In this document: piece by piece, positions 46,886 through 55,572 of the stretch
How the letters are laid out: every line of letters begins with the position of its first letter
Numbering within the stretch: position 1 is the stretch's first letter
Assembly: GCF_002786295.1 (NCBI RefSeq)
Contig: NZ_PGTC01000010.1
Span: 310,001-374,000 of the forward strand
Direction: 5' to 3'
Source of the DNA: Pseudooceanicola marinus
Lineage (GTDB): Bacteria > Pseudomonadota > Alphaproteobacteria > Rhodobacterales > Rhodobacteraceae
Length of the DNA stretch: 64,000 nt
The notes under the pieces: generated by a model
Seen by the model: only the letters and a program-made list of their open reading frames with translations
Database searches by the model: none
Told to the model about the DNA's origin: nothing
Made by a program: the position numbers and the translations under genes

Positions 46886-47314
46886 TTACCAGTGCCCGGT
46901 GTTTTCCATCGAGGCCCAGGGTTCGGCGGGCTCCAGGCTGTCTCCCTCTTGCAGCAGCTCCACCGAGATGTTGTCGGGGCTGCGCACGAAGGCCATGTGG
47001 CCGTCGCGTGGCGGGCGGTTGATGGTGACACCGGCATCCATCAGCTTCTGGCACATCTCGTAGATATTGCCGACGCTGTAGGCCAGGTGGCCGAAATGAC
47101 GGCTGTCGGAGGGCAGCTCGTCGTCGCCGTCCCAGTTGTAGGTCAGTTCCACCGGGCAGTCTTCCTGACCCTCGGGGGCCATGAAGATCAGGCTGAACCG
47201 CCCCTGCTCGCTGTCCATGCGGCGGGTTTCGCGCAGGCCCAGAAGCTCGAAGAAGGCCATGGTCTTCTCCAGGTCCTTCACCCGGACCATGGTGTGCAGA
47301 TAGCGAACCTTCAT
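46886..47314 (-). CDS. gloA: Lactoylglutathione lyase (glyoxalase I)
   Basis: A 142-residue VOC-superfamily enzyme. Metal ligands are placed as in GloA: His7 (YLHTMVRV), Glu in PVELTYNW, His in HFGHLAYSV and Glu in ISVELLQE. It isomerises the methylglyoxal-glutathione hemithioacetal; glutathione is supplied by GshB. ATG 47314 with AAAGGA 9 nt upstream. First gene of the gloA-DUF1194 operon. Confidence 0.93.
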   Translation of the reverse strand: MKVRYLHTMVRVKDLEKTMAFFELLGLRETRRMDSEQGRFSLIFMAPEGQEDCPVELTYNWDGDDELPSDSRHFGHLAYSVGNIYEMCQKLMDAGVTINRPPRDGHMAFVRSPDNISVELLQEGDSLEPAEPWASMENTGHW

Positions 47315-47454
47315 GTCAGGTCGTCCTTTCGATCTTGTTCTTGTCGCTGCCCGCCCCGGGGCGCGGTGAGAAGGGTTGGGCGAAAGGTAGCAGGCCACGG
47401 GGGTTTGTCGATCCCAAAGCCCGGGGGACGCGAGGGGGGCGGACCCGTGCCGGA

Positions 47455-48960
47455 TCAGAAGGCCGACCGGATGCTTAGCCCCAGCCCGGTGCGGTCGCTT
47501 TCGTTCAGAGAGACATTGGACGAGGTGACCGAGCTTTCCAGCGTCATCACCGGGTTGAAGCCGTAGTAGTCGACATCGCGGAAGACGACCTCCACCCCGG
47601 CCATCAGTTCCTCGTCGCGGCGGCCGTCGAAGGTGTAGGGCGAGGCGTCGAAGTTCCGGGTGCGGGCCTCCAGAGTGAAGGCCGGGTCAGCGCCCAGGGC
47701 CGCCTCCAGCCAGTCCATGTCGGGGGCCAGACGGGCGCCCAGGCGCAGGTCCCGGTAGTCGGCGGTCACGCTGTCGGAGACGGAGCGGGTCGCTACCCCG
47801 TAGAGCGAAAGCTGCCCGCCGGTCCAGGCGTGGTCCCAGCTGAGCGACAGCAGGCCCACGTCGGCCTCTGGCGCGTCATCGCCCCGGCGCGCCTCCAGCG
47901 TGAGGCCGGTGGTCAGCCGGTTGCGCGGGTCGATGCTGCGGCTGAATCGCGCGCCGGCGCGCAGGAAGTGGCCGTAGGGATCGCCGCCGTACCAGTTCTG
48001 GCCGGCCCATCCGGTTAGCACCAGTTCGTTCTTCTTGTCGCCGAACATGATCCGGCGGCTGAGGCCCGCCGACAGGCTGGAAGTGGCGAAGTCCCGGCCC
48101 TCCGCTTCCGGTGCGGCGTCCTGCGCATCATCGGACAGCACGTAGGTGGAATGGCTGACGCGCAGCAGCAGGTCGGTGGCCCGGCGCGGGGTCTCGGCCA
48201 GGCGATAGCGGGTGTCGGCGCCGAAACTAAGCTCGACCCCGCTCAGCGCCTTGGCAGAACCGGAGAGAATGAACTCGAACGGCAGCCCGTCGATGGTGAA
48301 GGTGTCCTCTGCGGAGCCGTTGTTGACGTTGTCGGTGGGGGTGACGGCAAAGCGCAGCTGCGTTGACCAGGGGTTGCGCAGGCGTACGAACTTGAAATCG
48401 CGGATGGCTCGGGCGCGGGTGCGCGCGTCGGGGGCCTCCTCGGTCGCACGGCGCAGCCACAGCTGGGCTCGGGTGCGGTGGCCGGCGCTGGATAGGGCCT
48501 GGGCGCGCACCATCGCGGCCGCATAGCGTTCTTCGGGCGTGGCAGCCACACCCCAGGCGCGGGTGGCGGCGTCGATGGCGGTGTCGTAGCGGCCCAGGGC
48601 GCGTTCGCCCTGCGCCAGCAGCAGCAGGGCGCTCAGGTCCTCCGGGTCCCGCTCCAGCAGCGCCCGCGAAAGCGCGACCGTCATCGGGGCGTCGCCCCTG
48701 GCCATGCGCAGGGCCGCCAGCCTGCGCATCTGCTCTGCGTTGAGTCTGTGCGTGCTGTCCGTGTCCGTCGCCGCTGCCGCTGGGGTGGAGACCTGGGCCA
48801 CCGCTGACGGCCCGGGCAGGGCCGTCACGGCCAGGGCCGCGATCAGGCCGAGGGACAGGCGCAACCCGGACGGGCCCCGGCCTGGCCCCCGGCGCCGAAG
48901 GCGGGACTGGGCTCCGGGGCGCCCCCGGGGCGTCTCTCTGACAGAGCGGTTACCGCGCAT
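47455..48960 (-). CDS. Slam-like surface lipoprotein assembly modifier (TPR + outer-membrane barrel)
   Basis: A 501-residue protein. A signal segment (LSLGLIAALAVTALPGPSAVAQ) follows an Arg-rich leader. Residues about 65-190 are TPR-like helices (ALSRALLERDPEDLSALLLLAQ; YDTAIDAATRAW). From about 205 on it is a beta-barrel (RFAVTPTDNVNNGS) ending in a terminal Phe. Near the end, YYGFNPVMTLESSVTSSNVS matches the C-terminal Slam pattern. Slam proteins move lipoproteins to the cell surface. It starts 7 nt after a TbpB-like lipoprotein gene, the expected partner arrangement. Confidence 0.72.
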   Translation of the reverse strand: MRGNRSVRETPRGRPGAQSRLRRRGPGRGPSGLRLSLGLIAALAVTALPGPSAVAQVSTPAAAATDTDSTHRLNAEQMRRLAALRMARGDAPMTVALSRALLERDPEDLSALLLLAQGERALGRYDTAIDAATRAWGVAATPEERYAAAMVRAQALSSAGHRTRAQLWLRRATEEAPDARTRARAIRDFKFVRLRNPWSTQLRFAVTPTDNVNNGSAEDTFTIDGLPFEFILSGSAKALSGVELSFGADTRYRLAETPRRATDLLLRVSHSTYVLSDDAQDAAPEAEGRDFATSSLSAGLSRRIMFGDKKNELVLTGWAGQNWYGGDPYGHFLRAGARFSRSIDPRNRLTTGLTLEARRGDDAPEADVGLLSLSWDHAWTGGQLSLYGVATRSVSDSVTADYRDLRLGARLAPDMDWLEAALGADPAFTLEARTRNFDASPYTFDGRRDEELMAGVEVVFRDVDYYGFNPVMTLESSVTSSNVSLNESDRTGLGLSIRSAF

Positions 48961-48967
48961 CTCAGCC

Positions 48968-49996
48968 TCACCGGTAGAGGATGAAGCCGCCGGTTTCCTG
49001 GACCTCCACATCCGTGTCGCGCGGGTCGGTCGAGGTCACGACGACGATCCCCACCATTTCCTCCGCGTCCAGGTCGTTGTCGGCGCCATCGGACAGGACC
49101 GCGTAGTAGGTGCCGGTCTCGTAGTCGTCGCCGTCGTTGGGGTCGCGGGAGACCACCCCACCGGTCGCCTCGCCGTTGGCGTCCAGCGCGTTCGGGGCGA
49201 CGACAAGGTCCAGCACCGGCAGAGAGGTGACCGTGCCATCCATCGCCGCGGTGATGTCGTTGGTGATGTCGTTGCCGCTCTCGTCGAAGACGCGGCGGTT
49301 TGTGATCTTGCCGGTGACGGCGCCGGAGCCGTCGAAATCCTCGAAGTCGATGGAGGTGGTCATGTCGCCCTGGGTATATTCGATGCCGCTGCGTCCGTCG
49401 AAGACCCGCACCCCGGCATAGCCGCCGGAGTAGGTGGCCTGGCCGGTGGACGGGGCCGGCAGGGTGACCGATCCGTTCCGCTGGTAGACGAAACCGCCGA
49501 AGCCGTAGCCGGCGTAGTTGCCGCTGCGTACGATGGCGAACTCGGTCTGGCCGCTGTCGGAGACGCCGTAAATGGCCCGATGCAGGAACTGCTCGATCGG
49601 CGCGCCGGTCTCGCTGTCCTGGTAGCTGGGGGCGCCTTCGTAGATGGCATAGCCGCCGAAGGTCGAGGTGGCGCCCTGCGACCGCTGGTAGGTGTTGTCG
49701 CCATCGAAGGCCAGGCCATCGACGATGAAGGTGTCGTCACCGCTGTTGTAGCTGACCGCAGTGACGTAGCCGCCGCCATCTTCGGTCTGACCTTCCCGGC
49801 GGAAGATGGAGGCGTCCGGTTCCGGTGTGCCGGTGCCGGGCGGCAACTCGCGATCGCTGGAGATCGGGCTGCCGTCGTCGCCGCTGTCATCGGGGGGCTC
49901 GCCGACCACCTCGTCGTCGTCGAAGGGGTTCGACGACCCACCACATCCGCTGACGGTCGCGACCGCCAGCAGCAACAGGATCCACATCCGCGCCAT
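48968..49996 (-). CDS. Putative surface lipoprotein with TbpB-like barrel, candidate Slam substrate
   Basis: A 342-residue lipoprotein: [18 protein letters not shown] (Cys18), then an Asp/Glu/Pro-rich linker (about 19-60) and a beta-rich domain. [15 protein letters not shown] followed by [17 protein letters not shown] is the pattern of the C-terminal barrel of transferrin-binding-protein-B-like lipoproteins. The Asp-rich tract after Cys18 fits a surface-exposed lipoprotein. ATG 49996 has AGAGG 7 nt upstream. Promoter lies in the region shared with divergent thyX. Ligand unknown. Confidence 0.68.
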   Translation of the reverse strand: MARMWILLLLAVATVSGCGGSSNPFDDDEVVGEPPDDSGDDGSPISSDRELPPGTGTPEPDASIFRREGQTEDGGGYVTAVSYNSGDDTFIVDGLAFDGDNTYQRSQGATSTFGGYAIYEGAPSYQDSETGAPIEQFLHRAIYGVSDSGQTEFAIVRSGNYAGYGFGGFVYQRNGSVTLPAPSTGQATYSGGYAGVRVFDGRSGIEYTQGDMTTSIDFEDFDGSGAVTGKITNRRVFDESGNDITNDITAAMDGTVTSLPVLDLVVAPNALDANGEATGGVVSRDPNDGDDYETGTYYAVLSDGADNDLDAEEMVGIVVVTSTDPRDTDVEVQETGGFILYR

Positions 49997-50210
49997 ATCA
50001 CTGCCTCTGCTCAAGCTTGTCTGGCCTCTGATGGGCCGCTTTGGGCAGAACGGTTGCCCGGCCGCCGAAAAAAGTCAATTGGCCATGACGCTTACCCTGC
50101 GCTCTTCACGCGACTGCGGCGCAAATGCCCTACCTCATCTAGAGGTTCCGCTCCCCCGCGCCACAAGATACCCTTGGCGCGACACCGATCTAGTGGAAAG
50201 GATTCGCCCC

Positions 50211-51116
50211 ATGACGCTCTCTGCCGACCAGCAGGCCGAAATCGACGCCCTGCGTGCCGAGACCCATCAGACCCTGCGGGCCACCGTGCCGGGGATGGAG
50301 GCGCATCTGTACAAGGCCTACCCGGTGCTGGACCACGGTTTCGTCCGGGTCGTCGACTACATGGGCGACGATTCCGCGATCTGCCAGGCGGCCCGGGTCA
50401 GCTACGGGCGCGGCACCAAGTCGGTGCAGAACGACGAGGGGCTGATCCGCTACCTGATGCGCCACTGGCACTCGACCCCCTTCGAGATGTGCGAGCTGAA
50501 GCTGCACGTGAAGCTGCCGGTCTTCGTCGCCCGCCAGTGGATCCGCCACCGCACCGCCAACGTCAATGAATACTCTGCCCGCTACTCGATCCTAGACCGC
50601 GAATTCTATATCCCCGGGCCCGAACATCTGGCGGCGCAGTCGGTGGTCAACAACCAGGGCCGGGGCGAGGCCCTGACGGGTGAGGAGGCGGCCCGGGTGC
50701 TGGAATACCTCAAGGCGGATTCGGCGCGGGCCTATGACCACTACGAGGAGATGATCTCGGACGAGGGCCAGCAGGGCCTGGCGCGGGAACTGGCGCGGAT
50801 GAACCTGCCGGCGAACATCTACACCCAGTGGTACTGGAAGGTGGACCTGCACAATCTGCTGCACTTCCTGCGCCTGCGCGCCGATTCCCACGCGCAGTAT
50901 GAGATCCGCGTCTATGCCGAGGAGATCTGCAAGCTGGTCGCCGACTGGGTCCCCTTTGCCTACAAGGCCTTCGAGGATTACCGCCTGGGGGCCGTCACCC
51001 TGTCGTCCCAGATGGTCGACTGCCTGCGCCGGATGCTGAAGGGCGAAGAGGTGACGGAAGAGAATTGCGGGATGAGCAAGCGGGAATGGCGGGAGTTTAT
51101 GGCCACCATCGAATGA
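50211..51116 (+). CDS. thyX: Flavin-dependent thymidylate synthase
   Basis: A 301-residue ThyX. The signature is [15 protein letters not shown] (RHRxxxxxExSxRY), with FARQ-type contacts at [10 protein letters not shown]. It makes dTMP from dUMP using FAD and methylenetetrahydrofolate, regenerating tetrahydrofolate directly. ATG 50211 follows GAAAGGA. No thyA is in this window; dUMP can come from the Dut encoded at 16.7 kb. Confidence 0.96.
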   Translation: MTLSADQQAEIDALRAETHQTLRATVPGMEAHLYKAYPVLDHGFVRVVDYMGDDSAICQAARVSYGRGTKSVQNDEGLIRYLMRHWHSTPFEMCELKLHVKLPVFVARQWIRHRTANVNEYSARYSILDREFYIPGPEHLAAQSVVNNQGRGEALTGEEAARVLEYLKADSARAYDHYEEMISDEGQQGLARELARMNLPANIYTQWYWKVDLHNLLHFLRLRADSHAQYEIRVYAEEICKLVADWVPFAYKAFEDYRLGAVTLSSQMVDCLRRMLKGEEVTEENCGMSKREWREFMATIE

Positions 51117-51171
51117 CTTGACAGGTTGGAATGCCTTGGCGTCTCATTTTTGGGGACGAGGAGGATTTCCA

Positions 51172-52221
51172 ATGAGCAATTTCGAAGGTGCGGTCCAGTC
51201 GCTTGCGAAGCGGGTCGAAGATTATTCCGAAACAATCCAGACTGAAGAAGCGGTTAAGACATCTGTTGTCCTGCCGTTTCTTCAGGCCCTCGGTTATGAT
51301 GTGTTCAACCCGGCTGAGGTCGTACCCGAGTACACTGCGGATGCCGTGGGGAAACGGGGTGAGAAGGTGGATTACGCCATCGTCAAAGGCGATGACGTCA
51401 ACATCCTAGTAGAGTGCAAGGGGCTCAGCACCCAACTCAACAGCAAGCATCTTGCGCAACTCTATCGTTATTTCTCCGTCACCAAGGCGCGGTTCGCCAT
51501 TCTGACGAATGGGCGGGAATACCGTTTCTTTTCTGATCTAGAAGAAGCCAACAAGCTGGATACGCGTCCATTCTTCATCTTTGACCTTCTGGATTATTCC
51601 AATGCATCTCTGGTCGAGCTTTCCAAATTCTCGAAATCCAATTTCGATGTCGAGAACATTCTCGCCCAAGCCGAGCGCCTGAAATACGTCTCGGCGGTTC
51701 GCAAAGTCCTGTCTTCTTGGATGGAGCAGCCCCCAGAAGGGTTGGTCAAGCTCGTCAGTTCCGAAGTCTATGATGGCCGCTCCAATGCTGCGGTCCGGGA
51801 GATGATCTCTACGGCGATTGTCTCGGCTTTCCGGGAGATCGTTCGAGATAACTTGCGTGCGCGTCTCTCGGACGCCTTGGGGGATGGTGCCTCGGAGGCA
51901 GAGGTCGAGGTTGCAGTGGAGGCCGTGAGCGAGATCGAGACCACAGATGAGGAGATTGAGGGCTGGATCATGGTCAAGGCGCTGCTGCGGGGCGAGGTCG
52001 ATGCAGACCGCATCGCGATCCGGGATGCCAAGAGCTACTGCGCGGTCCTTTTGGACAACAACAACCGCAAGCCGCTTGTCAGGCTGCATTTCAATCGGTC
52101 GAAGAAGTATGTGGGGCTGTTTGACGGGGACACGGAAGAGCGTGTTGCCGTTTCGTCGCTCGATGACATGCTCGGGTTTCGCGACCGACTGATTGCAACC
52201 CTGCGAAAATACGCCGCATAA
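51172..52221 (+). CDS. Lone type I restriction HsdR N-terminal-like nuclease protein
   Basis: A 349-residue protein. The first 120 residues match the HsdR N-terminal endonuclease domain: VVLPFLQALGYDVFNPAEVV, then KVDYAIV...ILVECKG (the D...ExK site) and LYRYFSVTKARFAILTNG. The helicase motor of HsdR is absent. The rest has helices and a small C-terminal domain (SYCAVLLDNNNRKPLVRLHF). Base composition is less GC-rich than the neighbours, suggesting transfer. GAGGAGG lies 7 nt before ATG 51172. No methylase or specificity gene is adjacent. Confidence 0.78.
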   Translation: MSNFEGAVQSLAKRVEDYSETIQTEEAVKTSVVLPFLQALGYDVFNPAEVVPEYTADAVGKRGEKVDYAIVKGDDVNILVECKGLSTQLNSKHLAQLYRYFSVTKARFAILTNGREYRFFSDLEEANKLDTRPFFIFDLLDYSNASLVELSKFSKSNFDVENILAQAERLKYVSAVRKVLSSWMEQPPEGLVKLVSSEVYDGRSNAAVREMISTAIVSAFREIVRDNLRARLSDALGDGASEAEVEVAVEAVSEIETTDEEIEGWIMVKALLRGEVDADRIAIRDAKSYCAVLLDNNNRKPLVRLHFNRSKKYVGLFDGDTEERVAVSSLDDMLGFRDRLIATLRKYAA

Positions 52222-52618
52222 TCTGAGCGCAATGGACCGCGCCCTCCCGTGGCGGAGGGAGGCGGGGCCGTCGCGCCAGTGGCGCGGCGTAAGCCCGCCG
52301 AACGCGCGGCCCGGCGTTGCCGCCACGCCCCCCTCAATACCGCCCGATCTCCCCGGCCAGCAGCTGGGTGAAGGCCGTGGGCGGCAGGGCGCCCGGGTTC
52401 GCGAAGGGATCGGAGGCGGCAAAGATCACGGCGATATTGGCCAGGGCGGTCCCCAAGCCCAATCCTCCCTGCGACCCAGGCCCGCTGCCGCTGCGTCAAC
52501 GGGTTGGGCGTCGGCGCGGCGCGTTGTCCAGCACCCGGCGGCGATCGGGCCGAGTGGGCCGCATGTGATCCAGGGGGGCAACCCGGGCGTATCCTTGTCG
52601 AACACCTCGGGAGGTCTC
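52222..52618. other. 397-nt region with a possible gene remnant on the minus strand
   Basis: A hairpin (CCCTCC 52242-52247 with GGAGGG 52254-52259) may end the nuclease gene. On the minus strand a short frame ending at 52334 reads TALANIAVIFAASDPFANPG and closes with LLAGEIGRY. It looks protein-like but is cut off upstream by a stop, and I cannot assign it. The rest shows nothing clear. Confidence 0.4.
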
Positions 52619-53026
52619 ATGCAACTCGTCACCCTCTACCTGATCACCGCGCTGGTCTTTCTCGGCCTCGACGCGCTCATGCTGAAGAACGTCATGCGCC
52701 CGCTTTTCGAAAGCCGGCTCGGTGACCAGATCCTGGAGGACCCGCGGATGGTGGCCGCCGGGCTCTTCTACCTCGCCTATGTGGGCGGGCTGCTCTATTT
52801 CGTCTCCGTCCCTGCGCTGGAGGCGGGCAAGCCGTCGCAGGCCCTGCTGAACGGGGCGCTGATCGGGGCGATGGCCTATGGCACCTATGAGGTGACCAAC
52901 TATGCCGTGCTGCGCGCCTGGTCGCCGGTGATGGTGGCCGTCGATCTCAGCTGGGGCACGGTGCTGACCGGTGTGTCGGCGGCCCTGGGCGTCTGGGCGA
53001 CCCGGGCGATCTTTCCCGCCGCCTGA
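52619..53026 (+). CDS. DUF2177 family membrane protein
   Basis: A 135-residue inner-membrane protein with four segments. It begins QLVTLYLITALVFLGLDALML and contains GLFYLAYVGGLLYFVSVPAL, YGTYEVTNYAVLRAWS and VDLSWGTVLTGVSAALGV, the DUF2177 pattern. Function unknown. GGGAGG lies just before ATG 52619. Monocistronic. Confidence 0.88.
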   Translation: MQLVTLYLITALVFLGLDALMLKNVMRPLFESRLGDQILEDPRMVAAGLFYLAYVGGLLYFVSVPALEAGKPSQALLNGALIGAMAYGTYEVTNYAVLRAWSPVMVAVDLSWGTVLTGVSAALGVWATRAIFPAA

Positions 53027-53099
53027 GCGACGTTTTGGCGATTTGCGGATGGGCGCGGCGCTGTTATCCTCCTGACGATATTTGCATGAGGGACATCCG

Positions 53100-53414
53100 A
53101 TGAAAGCCGTTTTCGCCGCCGCCGCGCTTGCCGTGGCCCCGCTGGCCGTTGCCGCCGAGGGCATGGTCGTCAATGACATCTACACCGGCACCACCGCCGG
53201 CATGAGCTATGGGGCGCTGTCCTATTACGACAGCCCGGCGATCACCGCCTATCCCTCCGGCGCCAACTATTGCCCCGCGGGTCTGCAGCCGGTTCAGCTG
53301 GGCGGTGAAGTGTCCTGCGGCACGCCCAATGCCGCCGGCGACTGGAACCGGCATCCGGTGCGGACCTGGGGCTGGTCCGGCGCGGTCGACTACGGGTCGA
53401 AATCGCCCAACTGA
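53100..53414 (+). CDS. Small secreted protein, unknown
   Basis: A 104-residue protein with signal peptide MKAVFAAAALAVAPLAVAAE, then a Tyr/Gly-rich mature part (YTGTTAGMSYGALSYYDSP) with two cysteines (NYCPAG; VSCGTP) and a final tryptophan cluster (VRTWGWSG). I do not recognise a family. GAGGGA precedes ATG 53100. A terminator follows 27 nt after the stop, so it is a single-gene unit. Confidence 0.72.
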   Translation: MKAVFAAAALAVAPLAVAAEGMVVNDIYTGTTAGMSYGALSYYDSPAITAYPSGANYCPAGLQPVQLGGEVSCGTPNAAGDWNRHPVRTWGWSGAVDYGSKSPN

Positions 53415-53440
53415 GCTGACAGGCAGGCCGAAAGACCGGC

Positions 53441-53466
53441 GGGCGTCCCCCAGGGGCGCCCGTTTC
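53441..53466 (+). terminator. Terminator after the small secreted protein gene
   Basis: GGGCG-T-CCCC (53441-53450) pairs with GGGG-CGCCC (53453-53461), followed by GTTTCG. Confidence 0.75.
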
Positions 53467-53548
53467 GCATTCATGTGATCGGTGCACGGGTATTGGTCCT
53501 GCGCGATCTGTCATCTTTCTGTTACATTGGGACGCAGGAGGAATTGCC

Positions 53549-53860
53549 ATGCGTCCGCTCGCGCCGCTTCTGGTCCTTGCCCTTTTCGCCGGTCCGGCAC
53601 CTGCCGCCAGCCCCTTGGCGGAGGTGGTCTGCGACAGCACCCCGCGCCTGGAGGCGCGGCTGGAGGGCGCGATGAACCAGCGGCGACAGGCCATGGGCCT
53701 GCGCGATCCGGAACAGGTGATGGAGGTCTGGCTGGCGCCCGGCGGCGCCTGGACGCTGGTCGCGGCCTATGCCACGGGGCGGTCTTGCATCCTGGCCATG
53801 GGCGAGGCCTGGCAGGACGGATTGGCCCGCGCGACGGCCGCAGAGCGGGATCCGAGCTGA
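53549..53860 (+). CDS. Small secreted protein, unknown
   Basis: A 103-residue protein with signal peptide LAPLLVLALFAGPAPAASP and two cysteines (VVCDST; RSCILAMG). The mature part (MEVWLAPGGAWTLVAAYATG) resembles small periplasmic hypothetical proteins of Rhodobacterales, but I cannot name a family. GGAGGAATT precedes ATG 53549. Convergent with cspA. Confidence 0.7.
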   Translation: MRPLAPLLVLALFAGPAPAASPLAEVVCDSTPRLEARLEGAMNQRRQAMGLRDPEQVMEVWLAPGGAWTLVAAYATGRSCILAMGEAWQDGLARATAAERDPS

Positions 53861-53919
53861 CCATCAAGGCAAACGTGAACCCCGATCTTGCAAGGCAAAG
53901 GGGATTCACTAGCTGTTTG

Positions 53920-53939
53920 AAAACCCCGGCAGCGCCGGG
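53920..53939 (-). terminator. Terminator after cspA
   Basis: On the minus strand CCCGGC pairs with GCCGGG (53934-53939 and 53925-53930), followed by GGTTTTC. Confidence 0.7.
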
Positions 53940-53958
53940 ACGGGCCGGGGAATGCCGG

Positions 53959-54165
53959 TCAGAGCAGTTTCAGGTCACCCGCCATCTGGCGACCATCGCG
54001 GCCCTCGGTCAGCTCGTAGCCGACCTTCTGGTTGTCGGCCAACCCGGTCAGGCCCGAGCGTTCGACTGCTGAAATATGCACGAAGACATCCTTCCCGCCC
54101 TCTTCGGGTTCGATGAAGCCGTAGCCTTTCGTCGTATTGAACCATTTCACGGTGCCTACAGGCAT
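53959..54165 (-). CDS. cspA: Cold-shock protein, CspA family
   Basis: A 68-residue single-domain protein with RNP1 KGYGFIEPE and RNP2 DVFVHIS. It binds single-stranded RNA/DNA and melts secondary structure. AGGAGA lies 7 nt before ATG 54165. The 190-nt region up to the divergent Spx/ArsC-like gene leaves room for the long leader usual for csp genes. Confidence 0.95.
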   Translation of the reverse strand: MPVGTVKWFNTTKGYGFIEPEEGGKDVFVHISAVERSGLTGLADNQKVGYELTEGRDGRQMAGDLKLL

Positions 54166-54356
54166 GCCGTATCTCCTCTTGCCGTTCCACCCCGACATAC
54201 GGGGGTCTTACATCACGGCATCCAAGGCCCGCTAAAGGGGGCTTTGCCTGCCAAGCGACATGGTCAGGATTGCATTCACTATGTAAAAAGCAAGCAAAAC
54301 CGGGGCTGCATTCGGATTCAGTCCCATTTTTGGCATTTTTGACGAAAGGGACAGCG

Positions 54357-54674
54357 ATGCGCGTTTATGGGCTGAAGACCTGTGACACCTGCCGCAAGGC
54401 AATGAAGGCTCTGGAGGGGGCGGAACTGGTGGATGTGCGTAAGGATCCAGTGCCCGGAGGGCTCTTGGAAAAGGCGCAGGCGCAATTCGGCGAGGCACTG
54501 GTCAATCGCCGCTCGACCACCTGGCGCGGCCTGGATGAGGCCGAGCGCGCCCGTCCGCCGCTGGATCTGCTGGCCGATCATCCCTCGTTGATGAAACGCC
54601 CCCTTATCGAGGACGGCGAGGAGCTCTATCTGGGGTGGACGCCCGAGGTGCAACGCGCCCTCGGCGCGGGTTGA
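54357..54674 (+). CDS. ArsC/Spx family thioredoxin-fold protein
   Basis: A 105-residue protein beginning RVYGLKTCDTCRKAMKAL, with the CxxC of the Spx/YffB-type ArsC branch, then NRRSTTWRGL and LMKRPLIEDGEELYLGW. True arsenate reductases have a single Cys; the CDTC pair points to the YffB/Spx-like group. Redox or reductase role uncertain. GAAAGGG precedes ATG 54357. The next gene starts 15 nt later. Confidence 0.88.
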   Translation: MRVYGLKTCDTCRKAMKALEGAELVDVRKDPVPGGLLEKAQAQFGEALVNRRSTTWRGLDEAERARPPLDLLADHPSLMKRPLIEDGEELYLGWTPEVQRALGAG

Positions 54675-54689
54675 GAAGGAGACGGCGGT

Positions 54690-55058
54690 TTGCGCAACGC
54701 GGCATTGGTACTGGGATTGATCGGCGGGCTGTTTGGCCTGCTCGTGGGCTTTGTCGGCTATGGCTACACCGAGGCGATCGAGGCCTACGGCGAGGTTGAG
54801 GGCCTGTTCGAGCAGGTGACCAATGTGCAGGCGGTGCGCCTGGCGGGCCTGCTGTCGCCGATCCTGGCGATCGCGGGCGCCGGCATGGCGAAGGTCCGCG
54901 CGCTCTGGGGCGGGGTCCTTCTGCTGGCCGGCGCCCTGGGGTTCTACCTGGGCTTCGGGGTGACGGTCTTCACCATCTTCCCGATCGCCTTCATCGGGAT
55001 CGCGGCGCTGCTAGCACTGGCGGCGGGGAAACCGGACGAGCCTCAGGCGCATTTCTGA
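54690..55058 (+). CDS. Small four-segment membrane protein, unknown
   Basis: A 122-residue hydrophobic protein with about four membrane segments (AALVLGLIGGLFGLLVGFVGY; LAGLLSPILAIAGAGMAKV; GGVLLLAGALGFYLGFGV; IFPIAFIGIAALLALAAG). It starts with TTG 54690, preceded by AAGGAGA. No family recognised. Its last 68 nt overlap the end of the convergent doxX-like gene. Confidence 0.7.
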   Translation: MRNAALVLGLIGGLFGLLVGFVGYGYTEAIEAYGEVEGLFEQVTNVQAVRLAGLLSPILAIAGAGMAKVRALWGGVLLLAGALGFYLGFGVTVFTIFPIAFIGIAALLALAAGKPDEPQAHF

Positions 55059-55572
55059 ACAGGATCTGATCGACGGACAGCACGCCCGCGCCCTTCACCA
55101 GCAGCACCAGCAGGGTGAAGGTCCAGAAGGCGCGCTGATCCAGGATCAGCCCATCGGGGTGCCTGTCGAACCATGCGCCCAGGGTCTCGGCATGTTCGAT
55201 CCCGCCGTGGCCGTAGAGGTCCGTCAGGCTTTGCACGGCGATGAAGCCGCTCATGCCGAGGGCGGCGACCCGCGTCAGCAGGCCGATCACGATCATCAGC
55301 GGCAGGACAAATTCGGCAATCGTGCCGGCGGTGACCACGGCCCAGTGCCAGGGCCCCAGGGCGGAGAGGTTGTAGCTCGCGGCCTCCATCGCGCGGGGGA
55401 AGATCTGCGCGTAGGCGCCCAGCGACGGCTGGAAGAGCCCTAGGGGGCCATCCCCCAGCTTGGTCAGGCCCGATGCCCAGAAGTAGGGCAGCAGCACGGC
55501 GGCAAAGGTGAAACGCGCCAGCAGCGGCAGCAGCGGGTCGAGGCGGGTCAGGGGCGCGGTCGGATCGGTCAT
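54991..55572 (-). CDS. bufD: DoxX family membrane protein of the bufferin operon
   Basis: A 193-residue DoxX-type protein with four membrane segments (FTFAAVLLPYFWASGLTKLG; WAVVTAGTIAEFVLPLMIVIGL; RVAALGMSGFIAVQSLTDLYG; AFWTFTLLVLLVKGAGVLSVD). DoxX-like proteins are regular last members of bufferin / gig-type operons; their role there is unknown. It overlaps the DUF2063 gene by ATGA and, at its 3' end, the convergent membrane-protein gene by 68 nt. Confidence 0.85.
   Translation of the reverse strand: MTDPTAPLTRLDPLLPLLARFTFAAVLLPYFWASGLTKLGDGPLGLFQPSLGAYAQIFPRAMEAASYNLSALGPWHWAVVTAGTIAEFVLPLMIVIGLLTRVAALGMSGFIAVQSLTDLYGHGGIEHAETLGAWFDRHPDGLILDQRAFWTFTLLVLLVKGAGVLSVDQILFRNAPEARPVSPPPVLAAPRSR

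Noticed and set aside
54357-54674. Arsenate reductase (ArsC) proper
   Set aside because: The CDTC pair and length fit the YffB/Spx-like branch, and it is far from the ArsR/ArsP-type genes.
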